Assembly: GCA_964569245.1 (NCBI GenBank)
Contig: CAZMTK010000030.1
Location: 1-11,275 of the forward strand
Length of the DNA stretch: 11,275 nucleotides
Origin: JAAYTY01 sp964569245
GTDB lineage: Bacteria > Fermentibacterota > Fermentibacteria > Fermentibacterales > Fermentibacteraceae
Direction: 5' to 3'
The notes under the pieces were generated by a model. That model saw nothing but the letters and a program-made list of their open reading frames with translations. It was not told the DNA's origin and searched no databases. Below, one piece after another: positions 1-8,314 of this stretch (positions are counted from its first letter, which is position 1; every line of letters begins with the position of its first letter). The position numbers and the translations under genes are program-made.

Positions 1-2
1 AT

Positions 3-1466
3 GCGATTGTCGGCAATCCACCTTTCCTAGGCGGTAAGAGGATCTCGACCGTCTTGGGAACGCAGTTCAATAGCTACCTGGCAGCTCTGCACATCGATGC
101 ATCGCGGAATATGGATCTCTGCGCACATTTCTTCAGGAGAGCTTTCGTGATGCTCCGCAATAAAGGCAACTTCGGGCTTCTATCGGTAAACACTATCGCC
201 GAAGGTGATACGAGGCAGGGCGGCTTGGAGATCATTCTCCGAGACGGGGGGACCATTTACTCGACACATCCGAACGAGTCATGGCCCGGTGAGGCCGCAG
301 TCGTCACCAGCAGGGTCCATGTACACAAGGGCAAGTGGTGCGCCGAATGTCGGCGTTCGGGAGAGCGGGCATTCCATATCTCGGCATTCCTGTCCGACAG
401 GGAGGAATGGATTCCGAAGCGGCTGGCAGCGAATGCGAACAAGTCCTTCCTGGGATCGTTCGTGCTCGGCATGGGATTCACGATGTCCGAGGGGGAAGCA
501 CTTGCACTCATCGAGAAGGATCCCAGGAACAAAGACGTACTCTACCCCTATCTGAACGGCGAAGACCTGAACTCGCATCCCGAGCAGAAACCGAGCCGCT
601 GGGTGATCAACTTCTGGGACTGGCCTGAGGTGAGGGCCAGAGAGTATCCCGCGGTGTTCAACCTGCTGAGATCGCGAGTGTATAATGAACGGCTTGAGAA
701 GAGCAAGAATCCTTCATACAAGAACATCATGCAGTTCTGGTGGCAGCACTGGAATGTGAGACCTGCACTCTACCACGCCATCGGTCGCGGGCACCTGTTC
801 GAGAAGCACCCGGAGGGGTGGGATTCTCAAGGCAAGCCAGATAAGTCGGTATTGGTGATAGCCCAAACCGGAAAACACGTGGCAGCAGATAAACTTACGA
901 ATGACAATATCTACTCTCATACAACCGTTGTGTTTCCCGACCACTCAAGCGTGACATTCCCTCTGTTGAGTAGCTGGCTACACAAGGAATGGGTCTGGAA
1001 GTACTCGGCCAAACTGAAGAATGACATCCGCTACATTCCCTCAGACTGCCTCGAGAATTATCCGTTCCCCAGTCTCAGCAATGAACAACGTGATGAGCTG
1101 GGTTCCCTATCCAATGAACTGCTCAGCTGTAGGCGAACAGCACACAACAACGCAGCACTTGGTCTTACTAGGTTATACAATGAATTACATAATTGCGCGT
1201 GTAGCATTGTCGGCATTGAAGAGCTTCGACACGCGCATGAGCACATTGATACCTGCCTTTGCATGGCATATGGATGGGACGACATCGATCTCGATCATGA
1301 CTTCCATCATGTCGCCTATCTCCCCGAGAACGACAACATCCGCTTCACGATCTCAGAGAAGGCTCGCCTAGAGATCCTCCGGAGGCTCCTCGAGCTGAAC
1401 CGCGAGCGTTATGAAGAGGAAGTCCGCCAAGGCTTACACCCTGTGAAGAAGGGCAAATCGAGATGA
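3..1466 (+). CDS. drmMI: DISARM class 1 adenine-specific DNA methyltransferase DrmMI, C-terminal part (5' end outside window)
   Basis: The reading frame is open from the left edge, and the first codons read AIVGNPPFLGG. This is motif IV (NPPF, nt 15-26) of N6-adenine methyltransferases, so the TTG at 54 is not the start and about 487 C-terminal codons are visible. After the catalytic motif comes a segment typical of the large Eco57I/MmeI/PglX-like enzymes (LLSVNTIAEGD, then WPGEAAVVTSRVHV). A target-recognition-like region follows (YPYLNGEDLN, RWVINFWDWPE, then a WW-containing stretch). The SAM-binding motif I would lie upstream. In DISARM this enzyme methylates host DNA so that self can be told from phage. 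The stop overlaps the start of drmA by 4 bases (ATGA, 1463-1466). The gene looks more AT-rich than drmA. The methyltransferase family is certain; the DrmMI name rests mainly on the following drmABC genes. A PglX-like or type IIL enzyme is the alternative. Confidence 0.88.
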   Translation, partial: AIVGNPPFLGGKRISTVLGTQFNSYLAALHIDASRNMDLCAHFFRRAFVMLRNKGNFGLLSVNTIAEGDTRQGGLEIILRDGGTIYSTHPNESWPGEAAVVTSRVHVHKGKWCAECRRSGERAFHISAFLSDREEWIPKRLAANANKSFLGSFVLGMGFTMSEGEALALIEKDPRNKDVLYPYLNGEDLNSHPEQKPSRWVINFWDWPEVRAREYPAVFNLLRSRVYNERLEKSKNPSYKNIMQFWWQHWNVRPALYHAIGRGHLFEKHPEGWDSQGKPDKSVLVIAQTGKHVAADKLTNDNIYSHTTVVFPDHSSVTFPLLSSWLHKEWVWKYSAKLKNDIRYIPSDCLENYPFPSLSNEQRDELGSLSNELLSCRRTAHNNAALGLTRLYNELHNCACSIVGIEELRHAHEHIDTCLCMAYGWDDIDLDHDFHHVAYLPENDNIRFTISEKARLEILRRLLELNRERYEEEVRQGLHPVKKGKSR

Positions 1467-4400
1467 GCACAAGCCCGATCCCCTCCGAGCACGAGATGCG
1501 GGAGGAACTCCACAGGGCTGTCCTGGCAGACCTCCTCGGCCCGGCTGGTGGCGAGTTCGAGGAGATCAAGGGGCCTGCCGTCCACGACCGCTACCTGATC
1601 GGGAAGCTCGCCCCGCGTGAAGTCTCTCCCGATGCCGCGCAGCTGGACGACGTAGGCAAGGCCGAGTCCACCCGGGGCGAAGAAGCCACTACCGAAGGCT
1701 TCGAGCCTCTCCATCGCTCTCTCATGCCTTCCTCCTTCGGGCTGACTTTCAGTATCGATGCAGAGGTTGCCTCGGTCCAGGTGGAAGCCCGATGGGGAGC
1801 CTATGAACGGGTTCCGGGCGAAGCTCCCGAAGTGGCCGACGGAGACGATGAGGAGAAGGAATCCACCGTATGGAAGCGCCATCCCGCCGGCGGCATCGTC
1901 AACCTGTCGCTGAGTCCTGGCGAGCCCGAGCCCTTGTCCCCCGATCCCGATCTGCCGGACGTGCTGATCAAGGCAATCGTGCGCGAGGCTGATGCCTCGG
2001 GAACCAGATCGGTCTCCGTCTTCCTCGTCAACGACCAGCATCCCAAGGCCCGCAGCCGTGATTCGGCGTGGGTCTTCCAGCCCGAGCTCACGATCAGGGC
2101 TCGAGACGGGTCGGCAGTGTTCCGGAAACGGCAGAGCCGTCTGGGACTCCTAGACGACAGCGAACACCAGGTCCTCTCGATGCTGTACCGCGGCGAAGTA
2201 GAATTCGCTGTCGGTCACGGGGTGGGAGTCCATGCCGAGGTGTCACCCGATGAACCCACCCGGGCTGTGAGCATCTCGACCCGGGTATCCCCGGTGTACG
2301 ACCTCCCCCGCACCGAGGTGCCGACTGCCTCCGACTTCCCCGCCCTGAGCGGCCTCGTCCTCGACATGAAGGCCCTCTGCGATATGGGTAGAGAGGAACT
2401 CGTCGCCGATCTCGTGATCCTGGCATCGGCCTATGCCGAATGGATATCAGGCCTGGACGCGAGAGTGAGATCCGGGGACCTTGCCGAGTTCGGAAGAGCT
2501 CCGGGTCAGGTGGTTGCTGACTGCACATCGATCCTCGAGCGGCTCCGTGCCGGGATCGAGACCCTCCGAACATCGGACGATGCCCTGCGAGCATTCGGCT
2601 TCGCCAACAGGGCCATGTGGCTGCAGCGAGTGCGCTCGAAGTATTCCCAGGAGATACGCCGGGGTAACAAGATCGAGCTCGCGGACGTGGACATCCCGGA
2701 GAACCGCACCTGGTATCCGTTCCAGCTCGCCTTCATCCTGCTGGGCATCCCGGCACTGGCAGACCCGACCCACAGGCAGAGAACCGATCCGGCCTCTGCG
2801 ATCGCCGACCTTCTGTGGTTCCCCACGGGCGGCGGTAAGACCGAAGCCTATCTCGGCCTGGCAGCCTTCGCCATGGCGATACGCAGGCTGCAGGGCGAGA
2901 TGGGAGATCTGGACGGTACCCGCGGAGTGACGGTCATCATGCGGTACACACTGCGGCTGCTGACCATCCAGCAGTTCCAGAGGGCTTCTGCACTCGTCTG
3001 TGCCATGGAGGTGATCCGCAGGGAGGATCCGGAGCTCTGGGGCGGCACTCTATTCAGGCTCGGCCTGTGGGTCGGCCAGCATGCCACACCCAACCGCACC
3101 GAGGATGCCAAGCAAGCTATCACAAATGCCAAGGGCAGCACCTGGAAGAGCACCGGAGCAGGCACCCCCCATCAGTTGAGGAACTGCCCCTGGTGTGGAT
3201 CTCCGATCGACATCGAGAAAGGCGACCTGGAGTGCAGGGAGGCTCCTTCCGATGTCGGCAGGACTTTCACGTTCTGCTCGGACAAGTACGGGGAATGCGA
3301 ATTCACCAGGGCGAAAGCCCCTGGCGAAGGCATCCCGGTCGTCGTGGTGGACGAGGAGATCTACAGACTGCTCCCCGCGATGATCATCGGCACCGTAGAC
3401 AAGTTTGCGCAGATGCCATGGAAGGGTGAGGTGCAGACGCTGTTCGGGAAGGTTGCGGGAGAATGCCCCAGACACGGGTTCATCTCTCCCGAGTCGAGCA
3501 CTTCGTGCAACGGCGAGCACAGGAAGTCGAAGACCCAACCCGCTTCGACCAGGATCGCATGCAAGCAGCTCCGTCCGCCCGACCTGATCATCCAGGACGA
3601 GTTCCATCTGATCAGCGGCCCGCTGGGCACGATCGTGGGCCTCTACGAGACGGCAGTAGACGAGCTCTGCAGCTGGCAGGCAGGTGAGCGAGTGGTCAGG
3701 CCCCTCGTGGTGGCTTCCACCGCAACCGTGCGCAAGGCTGCGGAGCAGATGCACGGGGTGTTCCTCAGGCGGGTCGCGGTCTTCCCTCCGCCCGGGCTCG
3801 ATCACAGCGACAACTTCTTCTCGGTACAGAGGCCTGTCACAGCCGAGAAACCGGGCAGGCGATACATGGGCATCTGTGCCCCCGGGCATGCCAGGCCCGC
3901 AGTACTGATACGGGTGTACACGGCATTCCTCACTGCAGCAGAAGGGTTGAGGCAGAAGTATGGCGCCGCAGCCGACCCTTGGCTGACCTGCGTCGGTTAC
4001 TTCAACGCCCTGAGAGAACTCGGAGGGATGTTGCGCCTGGTCCAGGACGACGTCAGGACGAGGTGCTACAGGATCCTGAAAGGTGATCTGGACCGGCCCG
4101 GACTGGCCCAGCGCGACATCAGGGTGATCGAGGAGCTTACATCGCGAAAGTCTTCGACCGACATCCCCGCGATACTCGACAGGCTTGAGCACAGATTCCG
4201 CGGGCCGGAAGAGTCTCCGACCAAGCCTGCCATCGATGTGGTGCTCTGCACCAACATGATCTCGGTGGGTGTGGATGTGCCCAGGCTCAGCCTGATGGTG
4301 GTGAACGGCCAGCCCAAGACAACGGCCGAGTACATCCAGGCGACAAGCAGAGTCGGCAGGTTCCATCCCGGCTTGGTGTGCTCGGTCCTCAACTGGGCCA

Positions 4401-4951
4401 GACCCAGGGACCTCTCGCACTACGAGACCTTCGAGCACTATCACGCAACCTTCTATTCTCATGTAGAGGCGCAGTCGGTGACGCCCTTCTCGCCCCGAGC
4501 CATAGACCGAGGGCTCACGGGAGTGATGGTCTCGCTCATGCGTCTGTCGGACATGGAGCTGAATCCCAACGAAGGGGCATCGAAGCTCGACAAGCCCGAT
4601 CGGGCATCTGCTGACGCTGCGAAGTCCGCTATCGCGCGCAGGGCTTCTTCGTGTACCGAGGACACGGCAGCAGGGAAGAGCGTCGAACGAGCGATCTCCC
4701 AGCGGCTGGACGAATGGGTGAACGAGACCGAGCAGAAGAACCGCGTTCTGGGCTACAGGCGGAAGAAGGACGACCGAACTGTCAACCTCCTCCATGCCCC
4801 CGGGATCGATGTCTGGAACAGGTTCACAGTCCCCACCTCGATGCGCGAGGTCGAACCGACGACCTGGATCCTGCTGGAGATTAAGGTCCGCGACGACGAT
4901 CCGGCATGGGCACCTCCGAAGACCGGGAGTGACAGAGGGGGTGGGAACTGA
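1463..4951 (+). CDS. drmA: DISARM DExH-box helicase DrmA
   Basis: This 1162-residue protein is a superfamily 2 helicase. Visible motifs, in order, are Walker A with TGGGKT (residues 455-460, Lys459), a DExH box reading DEFH (712-715), motif III STAT shortly after it, and motif VI QATSRVGR (959-966). Between motifs I and II lies a cysteine-rich insert, starting with CPWC at 575-578 and followed by further Cys/His pairs, that could bind zinc. The first roughly 430 residues have no motif I recognise. Known DrmA proteins are about this long, carry a helicase C-terminal domain, and form a complex with DrmB that binds and translocates on DNA. The ATG at 1463 overlaps the drmMI stop (ATGA), and only a weak purine-rich site precedes it, which suggests translational coupling. 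The stop at 4949-4951 overlaps the drmB start. Family and context agree, so confidence is high. Confidence 0.93.
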   Translation: MSTSPIPSEHEMREELHRAVLADLLGPAGGEFEEIKGPAVHDRYLIGKLAPREVSPDAAQLDDVGKAESTRGEEATTEGFEPLHRSLMPSSFGLTFSIDAEVASVQVEARWGAYERVPGEAPEVADGDDEEKESTVWKRHPAGGIVNLSLSPGEPEPLSPDPDLPDVLIKAIVREADASGTRSVSVFLVNDQHPKARSRDSAWVFQPELTIRARDGSAVFRKRQSRLGLLDDSEHQVLSMLYRGEVEFAVGHGVGVHAEVSPDEPTRAVSISTRVSPVYDLPRTEVPTASDFPALSGLVLDMKALCDMGREELVADLVILASAYAEWISGLDARVRSGDLAEFGRAPGQVVADCTSILERLRAGIETLRTSDDALRAFGFANRAMWLQRVRSKYSQEIRRGNKIELADVDIPENRTWYPFQLAFILLGIPALADPTHRQRTDPASAIADLLWFPTGGGKTEAYLGLAAFAMAIRRLQGEMGDLDGTRGVTVIMRYTLRLLTIQQFQRASALVCAMEVIRREDPELWGGTLFRLGLWVGQHATPNRTEDAKQAITNAKGSTWKSTGAGTPHQLRNCPWCGSPIDIEKGDLECREAPSDVGRTFTFCSDKYGECEFTRAKAPGEGIPVVVVDEEIYRLLPAMIIGTVDKFAQMPWKGEVQTLFGKVAGECPRHGFISPESSTSCNGEHRKSKTQPASTRIACKQLRPPDLIIQDEFHLISGPLGTIVGLYETAVDELCSWQAGERVVRPLVVASTATVRKAAEQMHGVFLRRVAVFPPPGLDHSDNFFSVQRPVTAEKPGRRYMGICAPGHARPAVLIRVYTAFLTAAEGLRQKYGAAADPWLTCVGYFNALRELGGMLRLVQDDVRTRCYRILKGDLDRPGLAQRDIRVIEELTSRKSSTDIPAILDRLEHRFRGPEESPTKPAIDVVLCTNMISVGVDVPRLSLMVVNGQPKTTAEYIQATSRVGRFHPGLVCSVLNWARPRDLSHYETFEHYHATFYSHVEAQSVTPFSPRAIDRGLTGVMVSLMRLSDMELNPNEGASKLDKPDRASADAAKSAIARRASSCTEDTAAGKSVERAISQRLDEWVNETEQKNRVLGYRRKKDDRTVNLLHAPGIDVWNRFTVPTSMREVEPTTWILLEIKVRDDDPAWAPPKTGSDRGGGN

Positions 4952-6810
4952 TGTCGGGTTCTCAGCGGATCCGGATCGGTGAACTCAGGCCGAGCCAGCT
5001 CATCTGGGCCTTCGGCCCCGGTGCGTTGGTCGATCTACCCCAGATGTCAGTCTCGGTACTCGGCCTCGAGTTCTGGGATAACATGCGGTCGGAGGCCATC
5101 CCCGAACCCAGGCTCCTGTCGGCGGTAAGGCATTCCCTCGGCCCTCAGGTCGAGAAGCTGCTCTCGGTGCCTCTTCGGCAGGACCAGGACTCCCCGCTGG
5201 GGCCGGACATGTTCGAATCACTGGTGGGCGTCCCTGCCACTCCTTTCCCGAAGTGGCTGAGATGTACCAAGTGCCAGACCCTAGCACCTTTCGACAGTGG
5301 CCTCTTCTCGGTGGAGGAAGACAAGTACCGCCCCGACAGGGTGAGGTTCGTCCACAGCGTCTGCCAGAAGACTTCCGGATCGGCCAAGGCGATGGCCGTG
5401 CCTTCTAGGTTCCTCGTCGCGTGCCGTGCCGGCCACCTCGATGATTTCCCCTGGCACTGGTTCGTGCATCGTGGGCCGTCCACATGCAAGGGCATGCTCC
5501 GCTTCTTCGAGATGGACGCATCGATGCAGACAGAGGACCTGTGGGTGGGCTGTGATGCCTGCGGACTGAAACGCACGATGGCAGAAGCCTTCGGTGAGCG
5601 CGGCAAACGATCGCTGCCGGGCTGCAGGGGCAGGCATCCGCACCTGGGCACCTATAATCCCGACTGCCACGAGGAGCTGAGGGCTATCCTGCTCGGGGCC
5701 TCGAACAACTGGTTCCCGATCACGTTGTCGGCCCTGGCTATACCGCCCCACGAGGACAGGCTGGCACAACTCGTAGAGGACAACTGGTACACCCTCGGGG
5801 CTATAGAGAACAGAGCCCAGTTCGATGCAGCGCTCCCGGTGTTCCTCAAAACCGTGCTCCGGGAGTTCAGAGATTTCTCCCCGGATGCCATCTGGGCCTC
5901 TATCGAAAGAAAGCGGAAAGCCGGGTCTCGCCAGATAGAGACAACTGATCTGAAGAAGCCGGAATGGGACGTACTCGTCGACCCCAGAGGCAAGTCCGAC
6001 TCGGACTTCATGGTCACACCATCATCGGTCCCATCGGGATTCGAAGGTCGCATCCGTAGCGTCGCGCTCCTCGAGCGCCTCCGAGAGGTAAATGCCATCA
6101 TCGGGTTCACGAGGATCGAACCCCCGGAGGAGACCTTCGGCACGGGAACGGCACCCGAGCGAGCTCCCATCTCGGTCATGCCTCCGGAATGGGTACCGGC
6201 TAACGAGGTCAGGGGCGAGGGCATCTTCATCGAGTTCGACCTGGACAGGATCACGAAGTGGGCTACGGCTTCTGCTGTTACCGAGGAAGCCGACAAGCTG
6301 TTGATCGGTCACAAGGCCTGGCGTGCAGCCCGCAAGCTGGAACCTCCAGATGCTGGCTTCCCTGGGCCGGCTTTCGTCATGCTGCACACGCTGTCACACC
6401 TGCTGATCAGGGAACTCTCGCTGGAGTGCGGCTATGGCGCCGCCAGTATCCGAGAGAGGATCTATTCGACAACGCCCGGCTCCACCAGCTCGATGGCCGG
6501 CGTACTCCTCTACACCGCAGCCCCCGACAGCGACGGCACACTCGGAGGTCTCGTCGAACTCGGACGCCCCGGCAACCTAGAGAGACTGCTGAGGCAGGCT
6601 CTGCAGAGGGCGACGATCTGCTCCGCCGACCCGTTGTGCTCAGAGCATGTACCTGCGAGGGACGGCTCGCTGCACGCGGCGGCATGCCATGCCTGCTGCT
6701 TCGTGCCCGAGACTTCGTGCGAGTATGGCAACAGGTATCTGGACAGGGCTCTACTGGTCGACACGATGACTACTGGTGGCGCCAGTTTCTTCGGGGATAT
6801 CTCGAGATGA
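4951..6810 (+). CDS. drmB: DISARM DUF1998-domain protein DrmB
   Basis: This 619-residue protein begins with RIGELRPSQLIWAFGPGAL, an opening typical of DrmB. It has two CxxC pairs (Cys105/108 and Cys201/204), a CRAGHLDDFPWHW segment, and a C-terminal DUF1998 domain from about residue 475. That domain includes FVMLHTLSHLLIRELSLECG and closes with a cysteine cluster (CHACC at 579-583, Cys590) that probably binds zinc. DUF1998 proteins commonly partner with helicases. In DISARM, DrmB binds DrmA, and the two together engage DNA and block phage DNA after entry. The start is ATG 4951, overlapping the drmA stop by one base (TGATG). A strong purine-rich site (GAGGGGGTGGG, about 4935-4945) lies just upstream inside drmA. 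The stop overlaps the drmC start by 4 bases. Nothing looks truncated. Confidence 0.93.
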   Translation: MSGSQRIRIGELRPSQLIWAFGPGALVDLPQMSVSVLGLEFWDNMRSEAIPEPRLLSAVRHSLGPQVEKLLSVPLRQDQDSPLGPDMFESLVGVPATPFPKWLRCTKCQTLAPFDSGLFSVEEDKYRPDRVRFVHSVCQKTSGSAKAMAVPSRFLVACRAGHLDDFPWHWFVHRGPSTCKGMLRFFEMDASMQTEDLWVGCDACGLKRTMAEAFGERGKRSLPGCRGRHPHLGTYNPDCHEELRAILLGASNNWFPITLSALAIPPHEDRLAQLVEDNWYTLGAIENRAQFDAALPVFLKTVLREFRDFSPDAIWASIERKRKAGSRQIETTDLKKPEWDVLVDPRGKSDSDFMVTPSSVPSGFEGRIRSVALLERLREVNAIIGFTRIEPPEETFGTGTAPERAPISVMPPEWVPANEVRGEGIFIEFDLDRITKWATASAVTEEADKLLIGHKAWRAARKLEPPDAGFPGPAFVMLHTLSHLLIRELSLECGYGAASIRERIYSTTPGSTSSMAGVLLYTAAPDSDGTLGGLVELGRPGNLERLLRQALQRATICSADPLCSEHVPARDGSLHAAACHACCFVPETSCEYGNRYLDRALLVDTMTTGGASFFGDISR

Positions 6811-7601
6811 ACAGAGAACGACTCGAGGAGCTGACTACTGCGATATCCAGGGCTGTTTCACTGCTACCTGCAGACATCGTGGACAGGATCGCCTCTTCTT
6901 TACTTCTAGAAGCCTGCAGCGACTCGGTTTTCGATGCCTGCCGCTTTTCGACACAACCGCAGACTCGCAGGCTGCTGAGTGATCTCCACCAGAGTTGGCT
7001 GGATGCAACAGACCTCGATGACAGAGCGTTCGCTGCTGCTCTGCTGGCTGCGAAGAGGGTTCACGACGCCAGCGAGGAATCCGAGAAGGTCGAGATAGTC
7101 TGGACCGGACCGGCCACATCGGCAATTCCCGTCAGACGTACCGAACAAGTCCTGAAGCAGCTAATCGACGGGGCAATGGAGGAGCTCCTGCTGGTGAGCT
7201 TCGCCACCTACAAGATCGGTGACCTGAAGACGGCTCTGAGAGCCGCCATTGCTCGGGGGGTCAAGATCAAGATAGTTCTCGAGAGCGAATCATCGAGCTC
7301 GGGCAAAGTCTCCTTTGACGAGATCAAGTCGATCAGGAAGGAATTCCCTGAAATCGCTGTGTACACCTGGCCTCTCGAGAAGCGGCCCACGGACGACAAG
7401 GGGCACCACGGAGCCCTCCATGCGAAATGCGCTGTTGCCGACAGTCGAGTTGCTCTCGTCAGCAGTGCGAACCTCACCCCCTTCGCCCTCGAGCTGAACA
7501 TGGAACTGGGGCTCGTAGTCACTAGCGGCGATACTCCGCGTCGGATAACTGCACGCTTCGCCGAGTTGATTCAACAGGGGCTTCTACGCCTATCAGAATG
7601 A
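6807..7601 (+). CDS. drmC: DISARM phospholipase D-like protein DrmC
   Basis: This 264-residue protein has one complete HKD motif, HAKCAVAD (His205, Lys207, Asp212). It is followed by SSANLT and a conserved acidic ELNMELG segment, the pattern of the phospholipase D / Nuc endonuclease superfamily. A single HKD motif usually means that two chains pair to build one active site. DrmC is the third core DISARM gene; published work on DISARM reports that it is less essential than DrmA and DrmB. The chosen start, ATG 6807, overlaps the drmB stop (ATGA), with GGGGA about 9 nt upstream. The same frame stays open back to 6258, but that extension lies entirely within drmB in another frame and is not believed. 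The protein ends at the inverted repeat at 7593-7619. Confidence 0.92.
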   Translation: MNRERLEELTTAISRAVSLLPADIVDRIASSLLLEACSDSVFDACRFSTQPQTRRLLSDLHQSWLDATDLDDRAFAAALLAAKRVHDASEESEKVEIVWTGPATSAIPVRRTEQVLKQLIDGAMEELLLVSFATYKIGDLKTALRAAIARGVKIKIVLESESSSSGKVSFDEIKSIRKEFPEIAVYTWPLEKRPTDDKGHHGALHAKCAVADSRVALVSSANLTPFALELNMELGLVVTSGDTPRRITARFAELIQQGLLRLSE

Positions 7602-7619
7602 TGAGACCATTCATTCTGA
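7593..7619. terminator. Perfect 9-bp inverted repeat over the drmC stop, possible terminator between convergent genes
   Basis: TCAGAATGA (7593-7601) and TCATTCTGA (7611-7619) are exact reverse complements separated by 9 nt. The left arm contains the last codons and stop of drmC. The repeat sits in the 44-bp gap between drmC and the convergent TIR-like gene, where a bidirectional terminator would be expected. The stem is AT-rich and no clear T-tract follows on either side, so an intrinsic terminator is not proven. Confidence 0.4.
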
Positions 7620-7645
7620 CGAAATGAAAGGGCTTGGTTCTTGCG

Positions 7646-8314
7646 TCAACTGAGGCTCTTTTCCACATTGCAGAATGAAGCAGCTAACTGCTCGACGCTG
7701 TTTCTTGCTCTAGTCTCCAGACCGGGAGCTGTCATGAGCTCATCCCGAGTAGCGGCAATCGAGTCGCTGGGTGAAATGAGATATGCCCTGCGAAGATAGT
7801 CCAGCGCCAGCATCGGGTTGTTCTCGAGCTGTTCTGCAGCCACCAAAAAGTACTTTGCGCGTTCTTGAATAGCCTCAAAGAAGTGATCGATTTTATTGTC
7901 GAGATCTTCGTCGAAAATAACGTACTCGGTACGTACAAGATCAGAGGGGCATTCAGGAGCAGAAGGAGATCTCACAATAAGGGTATCTTTCCCATAAGCC
8001 TGAAGAATGCCCATTTCAAAGAACACATTCTGCATCGTGCCAGGCGTTATCTCTGAATGAAGAAGTGCGATTCCAACCGGAACCGACAATAACATTTCCC
8101 AGATTTTATGGAGAAAGTCCTTCCCCGTTGTCCTTGTTGTCGCATCTATGCAGGTGAATCCGCTCCTTCTGGTTGCCTCCTCAATCGTCCTACGCATCAA
8201 GGCCAACTCATCGGGGATAGGTTTGCCTAGCTGGCACATCAGGAAACAGGTGCGCGGCCTCAGCCTGATGGCTGACGTTATCGGATCACCGTCCGTAGGT
8301 CGGTAGTAGATCAC
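7646..8314 (-). CDS. TIR-like / nucleoside deoxyribosyltransferase-like domain protein, putative defence effector
   Basis: This 222-residue protein starts with GTG. Residues 20-115 alternate hydrophobic strands and helices: RTCFLMC, SGFTCIDA, VGIALLHSEIT, then NVFFEMGILQAYGKDTLIV. The pattern N-x-x-F-E (Glu100) then G-K matches TIR-like and nucleoside 2-deoxyribosyltransferase-like domains, where this glutamate often contributes to cleavage or binding of a nucleotide such as NAD+. Residues 145-222 are helical and look TPR-like or coiled. No signal peptide or membrane segment is seen. The GTG overlaps the stop of the upstream 55-residue gene by 4 bases (GTGA), and AGGAAGAG lies 9 nt upstream, so the two genes are probably co-translated. 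An in-frame TAA at 8348-8350 rules out a long extension. NADase activity is an inference from the fold signature. A non-enzymatic nucleotide sensor is equally possible. Confidence 0.72.
   Translation of the reverse strand: MIYYRPTDGDPITSAIRLRPRTCFLMCQLGKPIPDELALMRRTIEEATRRSGFTCIDATTRTTGKDFLHKIWEMLLSVPVGIALLHSEITPGTMQNVFFEMGILQAYGKDTLIVRSPSAPECPSDLVRTEYVIFDEDLDNKIDHFFEAIQERAKYFLVAAEQLENNPMLALDYLRRAYLISPSDSIAATRDELMTAPGLETRARNSVEQLAASFCNVEKSLS

Noticed and set aside
54..56. TTG as start of the methyltransferase
   Set aside because: The frame is open to the window edge and the catalytic NPPF motif lies upstream of this TTG at 15-26, so the gene begins outside the window.
1409..2594. Several - strand frames of 100-210 codons opposite the 5' part of drmA
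   Set aside because: They are shadows in a GC-rich gene, overlap each other in different frames and show no domain signature.
3050..4795. 581-codon open frame on the - strand opposite drmA
   Set aside because: It lies wholly inside drmA, has no recognisable motif, is rich in residues typical of antisense GC-rich frames, and drmA has intact helicase motifs.
6258..6806. 183-residue N-terminal extension of drmC
   Set aside because: It overlaps drmB in another frame and reads as low-complexity Arg/Ser-rich noise. ATG 6807 overlaps the drmB stop and gives the normal DrmC length.
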